Assembly: GCA_002377985.1 (NCBI GenBank)
Contig: DFQW01000187.1
Coordinates: 1-12,499, forward strand
Length of the DNA stretch: 12,499 nucleotides
Source: Halieaceae bacterium UBA3479
GTDB taxonomy: Bacteria > Pseudomonadota > Gammaproteobacteria > Pseudomonadales > Halieaceae
Direction of reading: 5' to 3'
The first letter of the stretch is position 1, and every line of letters starts with the position of its first letter. Made by a program: the position numbers and the translations under genes. The notes under the pieces are model-generated. The model was not told where the DNA came from. It searched no databases and saw nothing but the letters and a program-made list of their open reading frames with translations. Of the stretch, positions 1 to 6,470 are shown piece after piece.

Positions 1-1383
1 CCTGCCGTATAGGGTTGTTGTATCCGTGTGATGGCTGAGAGCGACATTGCCCGTCCAATCGCCAAAGCTGTCTTTGCGACTGGCCGGCCGATAGAAGCGA
101 CAGGCCGATGCACTCGGTGCGCACGCGGCACCATCTTCGGTCCGGTTGCTGTAGTCATACCGGGTTTCCTCAAGTCGAAGACCTGCGTCCAGACTCCACT
201 GCGGCTTGAGAGCCCAATTCAAATGGACAAAACTCGCAGCGGTTTGGGCGTCGACTTCGTAATCGTAGTGCGTGCCGTCGGGCTGATTGGGACTGAAAAA
301 GACGGCTTGCGTCTCCACCAATTTCCCCGTTGTTTGGTCGAAGTCCGCCCCCACTAGCCAGCGGAGGTCATCCCGTGAGATTTTGGCGGATGTTTGTATG
401 CCCACGCTCCGATGACGGTTTTCCTCGGTCGGCTTCCAAGGCACAAAATGTTGCAAAAAGGTCATGGCGTTGCTGCGCCAGTAGGGGCGGATAGTAACTT
501 CGGTATCCTCGCTCCAGCTTCTACTAAAACCCAGATGACCACGCGCTGACCAGGCGTCTCGGTAGGCTTCTGGATTGGGATTTTCTTTGCTGGCGTCCTT
601 GTCTTTGTAGGCTTCGTAACCCTCAATATAACCGGCGGTCTCCTGATCGAGCTCGCTGGCTTCCAGCGCGCCGTCGATCAGCCAATCGTTCCATTCATTA
701 TCAAGCCGCACGGTGGCCTTGTGCTGCGTGTAGCCGGAGTCAGCCTGATAGCCCCCGTAGCGGCTGGTTTGAGCGGACACCGCAACAGTCTGCGTTGCGC
801 CGCTGGCGGAAAGTCGATAGTAGTCGCGCGATCCCGCTTCAACGCTGAGTTGATTGGGTGTGGCTGCGACAGGGCGCGTGATGACGTTGATAATGCCGTG
901 CAGCGCATTTGAGCCAAATACCACCGCGGCAGGCCCTTTCAGCACCTCGACCGCGCCCGCTTGCAGCAGGTTGGCATCAAAGAGCTGATTGACGTTGCAA
1001 AACCCTGGTGCACGCAAGCTGATGCCATCTTGCGCCGTGATAAACGCGCCACAACTCCCGGCGCCCGTTAGTACGGGGGATCTCAGTGAGATCAGGGATT
1101 CCTGGCCGTTGCCGCGGCTGACCCAGGCGCCCGACACGCGGTTAAACAGCTGGTTGCTGTGCTGTGCCGCCACCCGGGAAATGGTTTCCTCACTCAGCGC
1201 AACCCACGCGCTGGGCAGTCTGTCAGCGATCTGGTCAGTTCGCGAAGCGGTGACAATCACGGTTTCCAGTGTGCCCGAAGCGTCTGTCTCCTCTGCAGCT
1301 ATCCACCCGGACGTCATGGCAAAAAGCAGCGGTAAACCCCGCAACATGAAACAGTTTTTCGTGCCCTTACAGTGAGCAACCAT
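1..1383 (-). CDS. TonB-dependent outer-membrane receptor, N-terminal part (truncated by window edge)
   Basis: Reading the minus strand from ATG at 1383 gives 461 codons open to base 1, so only the C-terminal barrel strands are missing. An AAGGAA ribosome site lies 7 nt before this ATG. A signal peptide is visible (hydrophobic LPLLFAMTSGWIA near residues 17-29); Met13 is a possible alternative start. A TonB-box-like ETVIVTASR sits at residues 40-48. The plug domain (about 50-170) ends in the family hallmark VLKGPAAVVFGSNALHGIIN at 147-166. Cys111 and Cys129 in the plug may form a disulfide. After residue 175 the alternating polar/aromatic pattern is that of beta-barrel strands. Family knowledge: such receptors import siderophores, cobalamin, sugars or other scarce ligands using TonB-ExbBD energy. 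The ligand cannot be read from the sequence, and no adjacent gene (within the window) identifies it. The gene is divergent from purC. Confidence 0.95.
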   Translation of the reverse strand, partial: MVAHCKGTKNCFMLRGLPLLFAMTSGWIAAEETDASGTLETVIVTASRTDQIADRLPSAWVALSEETISRVAAQHSNQLFNRVSGAWVSRGNGQESLISLRSPVLTGAGSCGAFITAQDGISLRAPGFCNVNQLFDANLLQAGAVEVLKGPAAVVFGSNALHGIINVITRPVAATPNQLSVEAGSRDYYRLSASGATQTVAVSAQTSRYGGYQADSGYTQHKATVRLDNEWNDWLIDGALEASELDQETAGYIEGYEAYKDKDASKENPNPEAYRDAWSARGHLGFSRSWSEDTEVTIRPYWRSNAMTFLQHFVPWKPTEENRHRSVGIQTSAKISRDDLRWLVGADFDQTTGKLVETQAVFFSPNQPDGTHYDYEVDAQTAASFVHLNWALKPQWSLDAGLRLEETRYDYSNRTEDGAACAPSASACRFYRPASRKDSFGDWTGNVALSHHTDTTTLYGR

Positions 1384-1408
1384 GAATCGGTTCCTTGGGT
1401 GTTATCTT

Positions 1409-1427
1409 GGTGACACAGACGGTGACA
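1409..1427. repeat. Tandem GGTGACA direct repeat in the receptor leader
   Basis: GGTGACA occurs at 1409-1415 and again at 1421-1427, a 12-nt period (about one helical turn) with a 5-nt spacer. It lies between the candidate transcription start and the ribosome site of the TonB-dependent receptor, in the 108-nt divergent gap to purC. Two same-face half-sites are typical of a regulator binding as a tandem dimer, but with only two 7-mers chance is possible. Confidence 0.3.
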
Positions 1428-1436
1428 ACCAACAAC

Positions 1437-1465
1437 ATTTTGAGCAAAACTGACGGCCGTGCCAA
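1437..1465 (-). promoter_or_regulatory. Candidate sigma70 promoter for the TonB-dependent receptor
   Basis: On the minus strand, TTGGCA (1465-1460) and CAAAAT (1442-1437) are separated by 17 nt and match the -35 and -10 consensus at 5/6 and 4/6 positions. Transcription would begin near 1430, giving a leader of about 47 nt before the ATG at 1383. This is a by-eye match only. Confidence 0.3.
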
Positions 1466-1491
1466 GTTTGTAGTACAGGAAAAATAGTGCA

Positions 1492-2598
1492 GTGAATTCA
1501 GAAGTGCTTGCCGTTAACGATACCTTGCCCATCAGGACCAGTGAGCCTGTCCACTCCGGGAAAGTGAGATCGGTTTACTGGCTAACCCGGGAAGACAGTG
1601 CCCGATTAATTGTCGAGCGTGGCTACGCGGTAGAGGCCGACGCGCAGTTGGCAGTAATGGTTATTAGTGATCGTATTTCTGCGTTTGACTGCATCTGGCA
1701 TGCAGAGGGCGGTCTCGCGGGTGTGCCGGGAAAGGGTGCCGCACTCAATGCGATCTCCAAGTTCTGGTTCGATGAATTCCAACGCCATGGCTTGGCCCGG
1801 AGTCACATTCTCGAGGTTCCACACCCGCTTGTCTGGATCGTTCAGCGGGCGACGCCAGTCATGATTGAGGCGATCGCGCGGCGTTTTATCACGGGATCGA
1901 TGTGGCGCGCCTATGAGCGAGGCGAGCGCAAATTCTGTGGTATTGAGTTGCCGGATAATCTTGAGCGAGACCAGGCGTTGCAAGAGACCTTGGTGACGCC
2001 CTCCACCAAGGGCGTGATGAGGGGGTTGGCTGGTATTCCCGAGACTGACGACACGAACGTCTCGCAGAGACAGTTACGTCAACATTGGCGGGCGTTTGGA
2101 TTTCGCTCGCCGCAGGATGTTGATCATTACGAATCTTTGCTGAAAGAGGGCGTAGACCTTATCGCACGCCACCTCGCTCCGCTCGACTTGATGCTGGTGG
2201 ACACCAAGTTTGAATTTGGTTACGCACGGGATGCGAGCGGTCGGGATTCGCTCATCTACATGGACGAAGTGGGCACTCCGGACTCTTCTCGTATCTGGGA
2301 TGCCGTGGCCTACAGAAACGGTCGGGTGGTGGAGCACAGTAAGGAGGCCTTCCGCCAGTCGTTGCTGAATCACGTCGAGGACCCCGACTTGCTGCTGGAT
2401 CATCGACGGTTTGCCGAGCGCAAGCAATTTGCCTGCGAGCACGCATTGCCGGCTCAGTTTCTGTATTCACTTTCGGAGACCTATCTCTCGGTCGCGGAGA
2501 GAATTACCGGCGAATCGCTGGTCGCGCCGGAGCGGCCTGTCGAGAGTATGATGCTGGTGTTGGGTGAAGAGTTTGGGCTCGTCAGCGCATCAGGATAA
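1492..2598 (+). CDS. purC: Phosphoribosylaminoimidazole-succinocarboxamide synthase (SAICAR synthetase), long Vibrio-type form
   Basis: Cytosolic enzyme of de novo purine synthesis: ATP-dependent ligation of aspartate to CAIR, forming SAICAR. Family signatures are all present: SGKVRSVY (22-29) in the nucleotide-binding region, [10 protein letters not shown] (57-66), GKG (80-82), TPSTKG (169-174), LVDTKFEFG (235-243) and [10 protein letters not shown] (258-267). At 368 residues it is much longer than the roughly 240-residue E. coli-type PurC and matches the longer form known from Vibrio, Shewanella and relatives (about 367 residues). The start is GTG with an AGGA 11 nt upstream; no better-placed codon was seen. 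The next gene begins 36 nt after the stop with no terminator between, so they are probably co-transcribed. The TonB-dependent receptor is divergent. The assignment is firm; whether a second, short PurC exists elsewhere in the genome cannot be seen here. Confidence 0.95.
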   Translation: MNSEVLAVNDTLPIRTSEPVHSGKVRSVYWLTREDSARLIVERGYAVEADAQLAVMVISDRISAFDCIWHAEGGLAGVPGKGAALNAISKFWFDEFQRHGLARSHILEVPHPLVWIVQRATPVMIEAIARRFITGSMWRAYERGERKFCGIELPDNLERDQALQETLVTPSTKGVMRGLAGIPETDDTNVSQRQLRQHWRAFGFRSPQDVDHYESLLKEGVDLIARHLAPLDLMLVDTKFEFGYARDASGRDSLIYMDEVGTPDSSRIWDAVAYRNGRVVEHSKEAFRQSLLNHVEDPDLLLDHRRFAERKQFACEHALPAQFLYSLSETYLSVAERITGESLVAPERPVESMMLVLGEEFGLVSASG

Positions 2599-2634
2599 TG
2601 AGTTAAAGCCGGCTAAAGTGGATAAGGAGTGCAT

Positions 2635-3033
2635 ATGTCCCCGTTTACCTTGAGCGATACGTTGTCTGTTTCAGGGCAAATCACTGTTGCGGATGTGGCT
2701 ACGTTGCACGAACAAGGGTTTACCGTGATTGTGTGCAATCGTCCCGATGGAGAGGCGCCTGACCAGCCAAAAATGGACGATATCGAAGCCGCCTGCGTGT
2801 CGGCGGGTATGCTTTTTATTCGCTATCCGGTCACCGCGATGGATTTCCCGGGGCCCGATCTTCAAGGATTAGGAACGCTATTTGATGACCCTGCGCAGCG
2901 TGTGCTGGCGTATTGCCGAACGGGAACGCGCTGCGCCAATTTGTGGGTTGCCTCGCGAGATGACGAGGCTGTGGCTGACGCCGTTACGGTTTCAAGAAAT
3001 ATCGGGTTTGATCTCGGTATGGCGCTGAGATAA
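2635..3033 (+). CDS. TIGR01244/DUF442-type rhodanese- or phosphatase-like protein
   Basis: A 132-residue cytosolic protein starting at ATG 2635, chosen because AAGGAG ends 5 nt before it; an in-frame GTG two codons earlier overlaps that ribosome site. Features typical of the DUF442 family: an N-terminal LSDTLSVSGQIT strand-turn, FTVIVCNRPDGE (29-40), FIRYPV (61-66) and the catalytic-loop motif YCRTGTR (93-99) with Cys94. The loop C-x4-R is one residue shorter than the CX5R of protein tyrosine phosphatases and resembles the six-residue rhodanese loop, so sulfur transfer via a Cys94 persulfide is as likely as phosphatase activity. Relatives occur as the N-terminal part of beta-lactamase-hydrolase-like (Blh) fusions; here the metallo-hydrolase part is absent. 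It probably shares a transcript with purC, although no functional link is evident. Confidence 0.85.
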   Translation: MSPFTLSDTLSVSGQITVADVATLHEQGFTVIVCNRPDGEAPDQPKMDDIEAACVSAGMLFIRYPVTAMDFPGPDLQGLGTLFDDPAQRVLAYCRTGTRCANLWVASRDDEAVADAVTVSRNIGFDLGMALR

Positions 3034-3155
3034 GACGTTTCAGGTCCAGCGGACTCGAGAGCGTTGGCGTACAGGGATGGTGCGCCGAAACCTAAGGCCT
3101 GCTATCACTCTTCTCTTTGAAATGGTGCTCTCCGCTGAGAAATGGAGATGACCGC

Positions 3156-3677
3156 TTACTGCAGGTTGGCCAGAAGACTCGCCAGTGCTGCTGTCGCTGC
3201 ATCCCCGCGCTCCTGCGAGTTTAGCGAGGCTAAATCTTTCAGCGTCGGGTCGGGCGACAAGTGCTCCGGGTGGTGCGCTTCGGCGATCGTTGCGTAAGGG
3301 TTCATTGCGCTTTGATCTATCCCCGTGTTCAGGCGATAGAGCCTAATCAGCAGTGCGGTCCCGGGTTTGACGGTGCCGGCGCTGAGTCTCTCGAAACCCG
3401 TGCCGCTGGTGGTAGCGGCCTCCAGCAATAGTTGTCGCTCAAGGAGCAAGCCTGCAGCCAGCAAGGTGCTACCAATGCTCTGCCCCTGACGAATCAATTG
3501 GTCAGCAGGTACCACCGACTCCGGGGTTGGCTGCCAGAAGTAGGTAACCGCCAGCGTACGGCACACCTTTGCTTCACCGTGCTCGCTGTACAAACTGGCA
3601 ACACGATGCACCTGATTCTGTTGCAGTACCTCTACGTGATAACTGCCAAATCGATTTTTGATGTCTTCGCTATTCAC
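3156..3677 (-). CDS. Conserved-looking protein of unknown function
   Basis: I do not recognise this 173-residue protein. The GTG at 3677 directly follows an in-frame TGA, so the protein cannot start further upstream; only a weak ribosome site (GGAA, about 10 nt upstream) is seen. There is no signal peptide and no convincing membrane span; Leu/Ala-rich stretches (IGSTLLAAGLLLERQLLLEA near 88-107) look like amphipathic helix. Codon use resembles its neighbours and the opposite strand shows no competing gene, so it is probably real. The N-terminal half (FGSYHVEVL, ASLYSEHGEAKVCRTLAVTYF) could form a small beta-sheet, suggesting a compact soluble alpha/beta domain. The gene converges with the rhodanese-like gene (122-nt gap with no clear terminator) and is divergent from the M20 hydrolase. 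No function is proposed. Confidence 0.75.
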   Translation of the reverse strand: MNSEDIKNRFGSYHVEVLQQNQVHRVASLYSEHGEAKVCRTLAVTYFWQPTPESVVPADQLIRQGQSIGSTLLAAGLLLERQLLLEAATTSGTGFERLSAGTVKPGTALLIRLYRLNTGIDQSAMNPYATIAEAHHPEHLSPDPTLKDLASLNSQERGDAATAALASLLANLQ

Positions 3678-3760
3678 TCAATAGTGTTCCGTACCGGTGG
3701 GCCGCGTTCCGCGACAACCCGGGCTCTGCAGGCCCTCTCGCTCCGTGGCGGGAGGACACT

Positions 3761-3774
3761 AACCCGACCGGGTT
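3761..3774. promoter_or_regulatory. Palindrome AACCCG-AC-CGGGTT, candidate operator
   Basis: A perfect 6+6 bp inverted repeat around a 2-nt centre lies in the 172-nt gap between the divergent unknown-function gene and the M20 hydrolase. It is about 20 nt upstream of the candidate -35 box of the hydrolase promoter, a position where a dimeric regulator could act. No regulator gene adjoins it. Confidence 0.3.
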
Positions 3775-3793
3775 GAATCTGCAATGCATGCGC

Positions 3794-3821
3794 TTGGGAG
3801 CGCTGGATTCTGGGGTATGAT
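3794..3821 (+). promoter_or_regulatory. Candidate sigma70 promoter for the M20 hydrolase-cytochrome b operon
   Basis: TTGGGA (3794-3799) and TATGAT (3816-3821) are separated by 16 nt; the -10 box matches consensus at 5/6 positions and the -35 box at 4/6. Initiation near 3828 would leave a 22-nt leader that contains the GGAGAGG ribosome site, which supports the hydrolase start at 3850. Confidence 0.45.
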
Positions 3822-3849
3822 CTTTGGTAGCTAGATGGCGGAGAGGATC

Positions 3850-5178
3850 ATGCACAGGTTTGCTCAGATGTTAAAAATTTGCCCGGTAGTTTTCGCGATG
3901 TTACTGCCGAATACCCTGTTGGCTGAGTCGCTAGGTGACGACGTGGACGCGCTCTACCAGTCAAAGTTAAGAGATCTGTTTCTGTATTTTCATCAGAACC
4001 CCGAACTGTCGACCATGGAGCAGAAAACGGCTACGCGGTTGGCTGATGAATTGGAGCAACTGGGATACCGCGTAGAAAGGAATGTGGGTGGAACGGGGAT
4101 CGTTGCCTTGCTGGAAAACGGTGAGGGCCCACTGGTGATGTTTCGGGCTGATATGGATGGGCTGCCCGTCGAGGAGAAGTCAGGCCTTGCCTATGCCTCG
4201 CGTGCCCGTCAGGTAGACCCCAATGGTAATGAGGTGTTCGTGATGCACGCCTGCGGTCACGATGTGCACATTACCAGCCTCGTGGGTACTGCGCAGATGA
4301 TGGTTGAGAAACGGGACCAATGGCGCGGGACCTTGATGTTGATTGGTCAGCCCGCGGAGGAGCGGGTGTTGGGGGCCGCCGCCATGCGGGCGGACAATCT
4401 TTGGGATCGGTTTGGTCAGCCCGACTACGCTATGGCGTTTCACGTGACGTCGACGCTACCTACCGGCATGTTGGGAGCGTCTACCGAATCACCTTACTCA
4501 GGCGCCGACACGGTGGATATCTACATTACCGGAGTGGGTGCCCACGGTGCTTCACCTCATCGTGGCATTGATCCCATCGTGCTTGGCTCCCAAATTGTGC
4601 TGGGGCTGCAGACCATTGTCAGCAGAACACTGCCCCCACGCCGTCCGGGTGTGATCACCGTCGGTGCATTTCACAGCGGCACCAAGCACAACATCATTTC
4701 TGATGCAGCTCACTTGCAGTTAACGGTGCGCAGTGAGTCTGTAGAGGATCGGACCTTGCTGCTCGACGGTATTCGACGTGTTGCGGAGAACATGGGGCGT
4801 GTTGCAGGACTGCCGGAGGACCAGTTGCCGAGAGTGGTTGTGTCAGAAGAGAGCGTGCCACCCACGTTGAATGACAGAGCATTGACCGAGCGTATTATGG
4901 GTGTTTGGGGGGAGCACTTTGGAGCTGGTGTATTTTCTACCGGAGAGCGCCTCGGCATGGGCGCTGAGGATTTTCCCATCTTCACGGTAAACCCCTATAT
5001 CCCGAGTCTGTACTTTGCTGTTGGCGGCACCCCACCCGAGGATTTCGCGCGGGAGAAGGCCGGTGGTGAGCCGGTTCCCTCTCACCACTCGCCTCTATTC
5101 AAAATTGAACCTGACCGCTCTGTGGCTTTGGGCGTCGAGGCATCAGTCACAGCGCTACTCGAATTACTGACGCCGTGA
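3850..5178 (+). CDS. Secreted M20D-family amidohydrolase (amino-acid amide/peptide hydrolase)
   Basis: Metal-dependent hydrolase of the M20D group (hippurate/IAA-amino-acid hydrolase-like), which cleaves N-acyl amino acids or similar amides. The start at 3850 is chosen over an in-frame ATG at 3835 because GGAGAGG (3840-3846) precedes it and the protein then begins with a clean signal peptide (residues 1-25, ending TLLA before ES), so it is exported to the periplasm. Metal-site signatures: RADMDGLPVEE (99-109), HACGHD with Cys135/His137 (133-138), GQPAEE with Glu170/171 (166-171), AFH at His198, and a C-terminal HHSP (412-415). The dimerisation domain begins near GVGAHGASPH (228-237). The 442-residue length is normal for the secreted form. 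Its stop overlaps the start of the cytochrome b gene (GTGA). The exact substrate cannot be inferred. Confidence 0.93.
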   Translation: MHRFAQMLKICPVVFAMLLPNTLLAESLGDDVDALYQSKLRDLFLYFHQNPELSTMEQKTATRLADELEQLGYRVERNVGGTGIVALLENGEGPLVMFRADMDGLPVEEKSGLAYASRARQVDPNGNEVFVMHACGHDVHITSLVGTAQMMVEKRDQWRGTLMLIGQPAEERVLGAAAMRADNLWDRFGQPDYAMAFHVTSTLPTGMLGASTESPYSGADTVDIYITGVGAHGASPHRGIDPIVLGSQIVLGLQTIVSRTLPPRRPGVITVGAFHSGTKHNIISDAAHLQLTVRSESVEDRTLLLDGIRRVAENMGRVAGLPEDQLPRVVVSEESVPPTLNDRALTERIMGVWGEHFGAGVFSTGERLGMGAEDFPIFTVNPYIPSLYFAVGGTPPEDFAREKAGGEPVPSHHSPLFKIEPDRSVALGVEASVTALLELLTP

Positions 5179-5849
5179 GGTCGTCGCCGTCGGCGGTGAA
5201 TGGCGCCGATTATCCTGTTTGGGATGCTTTTATTCGTCTGGCGCATTGGTATCTGCCAGTAGCCGTCGGTGTAATGTGGTGGAGTGGCGAGCAGGGCAGA
5301 ATGGACATTCACCAGTGGGTGGGATTGAGTCTGCTGTGTGTGGTTGTCGCGCGCGTGCTCTGGGGATTAATTGGTAGCCAAGCGGCACGGTTCGCGTATT
5401 TTGTCGTGCCACCCTCTGTTGCCTGGCAGTACCTTCGCCGCGGAGGACAGTACGCCGGTCATAATCCGTTGGGCGGCTGGTCGGTGATCGCCATGTTGCT
5501 GCTGCTACTCCTGCAGGGCGTTTCCGGTTTGTTTAGTCGGGACGATGTGTTGTTTGAGGGACCGTTTTCGTACTGGGCGGGGGAGCGCTCCGGTGCGGTG
5601 ACCGAGTGGCACTTAATCAACTGGCAGGTCCTGCAAGCGCTGATTGCAGTTCACCTGGTGGCTGTTGCGTGGTACCAGTGGCGAAAGCGGCAACCCCTGA
5701 TTCAGGCGATGTGGCGAGGTAAGGCGGGGTACAAGATGTCCTCCACGCCGCCCCAGCCGCTGTGGATTGCACTGCTCATTCTGGTCATGGCGGGAGCCAG
5801 TTTATGGGGGCTGATAGCGCTGGCGCCACAGGCCCCCAGTTACTACTGA
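5175..5849 (+). CDS. Membrane b-type cytochrome (Ni/Fe-hydrogenase cytochrome b / bacterial cytochrome b561 family)
   Basis: A 224-residue inner-membrane dihaem protein of the PF01292-type family, passing electrons between the quinone pool and a partner. Visible are VWDAFIRLAHW (15-25, His24), His46 at the start of the second hydrophobic segment, the family motif GHNPLGGW (95-102), His146, and His160 in the fourth helix (IAVHLVAVAW). Membrane segments lie at about 24-38, 48-67, 101-120, 149-167, with an additional one at 195-217. Starting at GTG 5175 overlaps the preceding stop by 4 nt, indicating translational coupling to the M20 hydrolase. No hydrogenase genes are present; such proteins are commonly paired with small c-type cytochromes, and a cytochrome c'-like gene lies 25 nt beyond the stop, but on the opposite strand. 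Confidence 0.9.
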   Translation: MRSSPSAVNGADYPVWDAFIRLAHWYLPVAVGVMWWSGEQGRMDIHQWVGLSLLCVVVARVLWGLIGSQAARFAYFVVPPSVAWQYLRRGGQYAGHNPLGGWSVIAMLLLLLLQGVSGLFSRDDVLFEGPFSYWAGERSGAVTEWHLINWQVLQALIAVHLVAVAWYQWRKRQPLIQAMWRGKAGYKMSSTPPQPLWIALLILVMAGASLWGLIALAPQAPSYY

Positions 5850-5874
5850 ACACCGCGCGCCGGCTGGCGTACCC

Positions 5875-6342
5875 TCAATACAAGTAGTCTTTTGCTTTGT
5901 ACTCATCGTGACAGGCTTTGCAGGTGCCACCGGTTGCGACGAACTGTTCGCGACTTGCGGCGGGATCACCCTGTGCGGCGATTTCGGCCAGTTTCGCTGC
6001 AGCGGCTCGGAAGTCATCCAGTTTGCTCTGGAAGTCTGCCATGTTGGACCAAATTTCCGGTTTGGCGCGGGTGGTCCCTTTGTCGCTACCCGGCGCGAAG
6101 CCACGCTCGACCCCGAACTGCGAGGCGTGATGAAGGTCGTGCGCCCAGCTGTTGAAACGCGCGTCGTCCCACTCAAGCTTGCCTTTGACCATGTCGCCCA
6201 TGGGGGCAAATGTCATTCCCAGCAATGCAAAATAAGATTGTCGTAACGACTGAAATGGCTCGGTCTGTTCGATATGCGCCATAGACGGAGCTGACAGCCA
6301 GATCAGGCACGCCAGGGTGCTCGTGAGAGAAAGTTTTTTCAT
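5875..6342 (-). CDS. Periplasmic class II cytochrome c (c'/c556-type)
   Basis: A 155-residue precursor starting at ATG 6342 with a strong AAGGAG ribosome site 7-8 nt upstream. The signal peptide is MKKLSLTSTLACLIWLSAPS plus MA, with likely cleavage after SMA (residue 22). The single haem-binding motif CKACH (141-145) near the C-terminus, preceded by mostly alpha-helical sequence, is the class II arrangement; the N-terminal LLGMTFAPMGDMVKGKLEWD (40-59) matches the helix carrying the possible sixth ligand (Met43, Met48 or Met51), so a low-spin c556-like haem is plausible. The role is electron transfer in the periplasm. The gene ends tail-to-tail with the cytochrome b gene, an obvious candidate partner; no terminator was seen in the 25-nt gap between them. 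Confidence 0.92.
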   Translation of the reverse strand: MKKLSLTSTLACLIWLSAPSMAHIEQTEPFQSLRQSYFALLGMTFAPMGDMVKGKLEWDDARFNSWAHDLHHASQFGVERGFAPGSDKGTTRAKPEIWSNMADFQSKLDDFRAAAAKLAEIAAQGDPAASREQFVATGGTCKACHDEYKAKDYLY

Positions 6343-6470
6343 TTAACTGCTCCTTGCTTGCGTATCAAACGCGAATAAGTGTTGCCGTACCGGGATGGTT
6401 TGCCTACCCGACATGGGGAGTGTGCCCTGCCTCTTCGGGGTTTACACTGCGGTCGTTAAAAGGAGGACCC

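Noticed and set aside
28..1375. Several plus-strand open frames antisense to the TonB-dependent receptor
   Set aside because: They have no family-like sequence, and the minus-strand frame is continuous with clear plug motifs.
1401..1428. Second possible minus-strand promoter, TTGTCA-N16-GATAAC, for the receptor
   Set aside because: The sequence match is fair, but transcription would start inside the ribosome site (about 1394), so the upstream candidate at 1437-1465 is preferred.
1453..1460. 8-bp palindrome ACGGCCGT in the purC/receptor gap
   Set aside because: A palindrome of this length is expected by chance at fair odds in a gap of this size.
3835..3849. Upstream in-frame ATG for the M20 hydrolase
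   Set aside because: The ribosome site GGAGAGG lies inside this extension, and the candidate promoter would leave almost no leader; starting at 3850 also gives the proper signal peptide.
5850..5874. CGCC-GGCT-GGCG hairpin between the convergent cytochrome genes as a terminator
   Set aside because: The stem is only 4 bp and has no T-run on either strand.
6419..6448. AGTGT...ACACT hairpin upstream of the aminotransferase as a riboswitch or attenuator
   Set aside because: The pairing is short with internal mismatches and matches no known riboswitch core.
6354..6470. 39-codon N-terminal extension of the aminotransferase
   Set aside because: The strong AAAAGGAGG ribosome site directly precedes ATG 6471, and the extension is unlike the family N-terminus.
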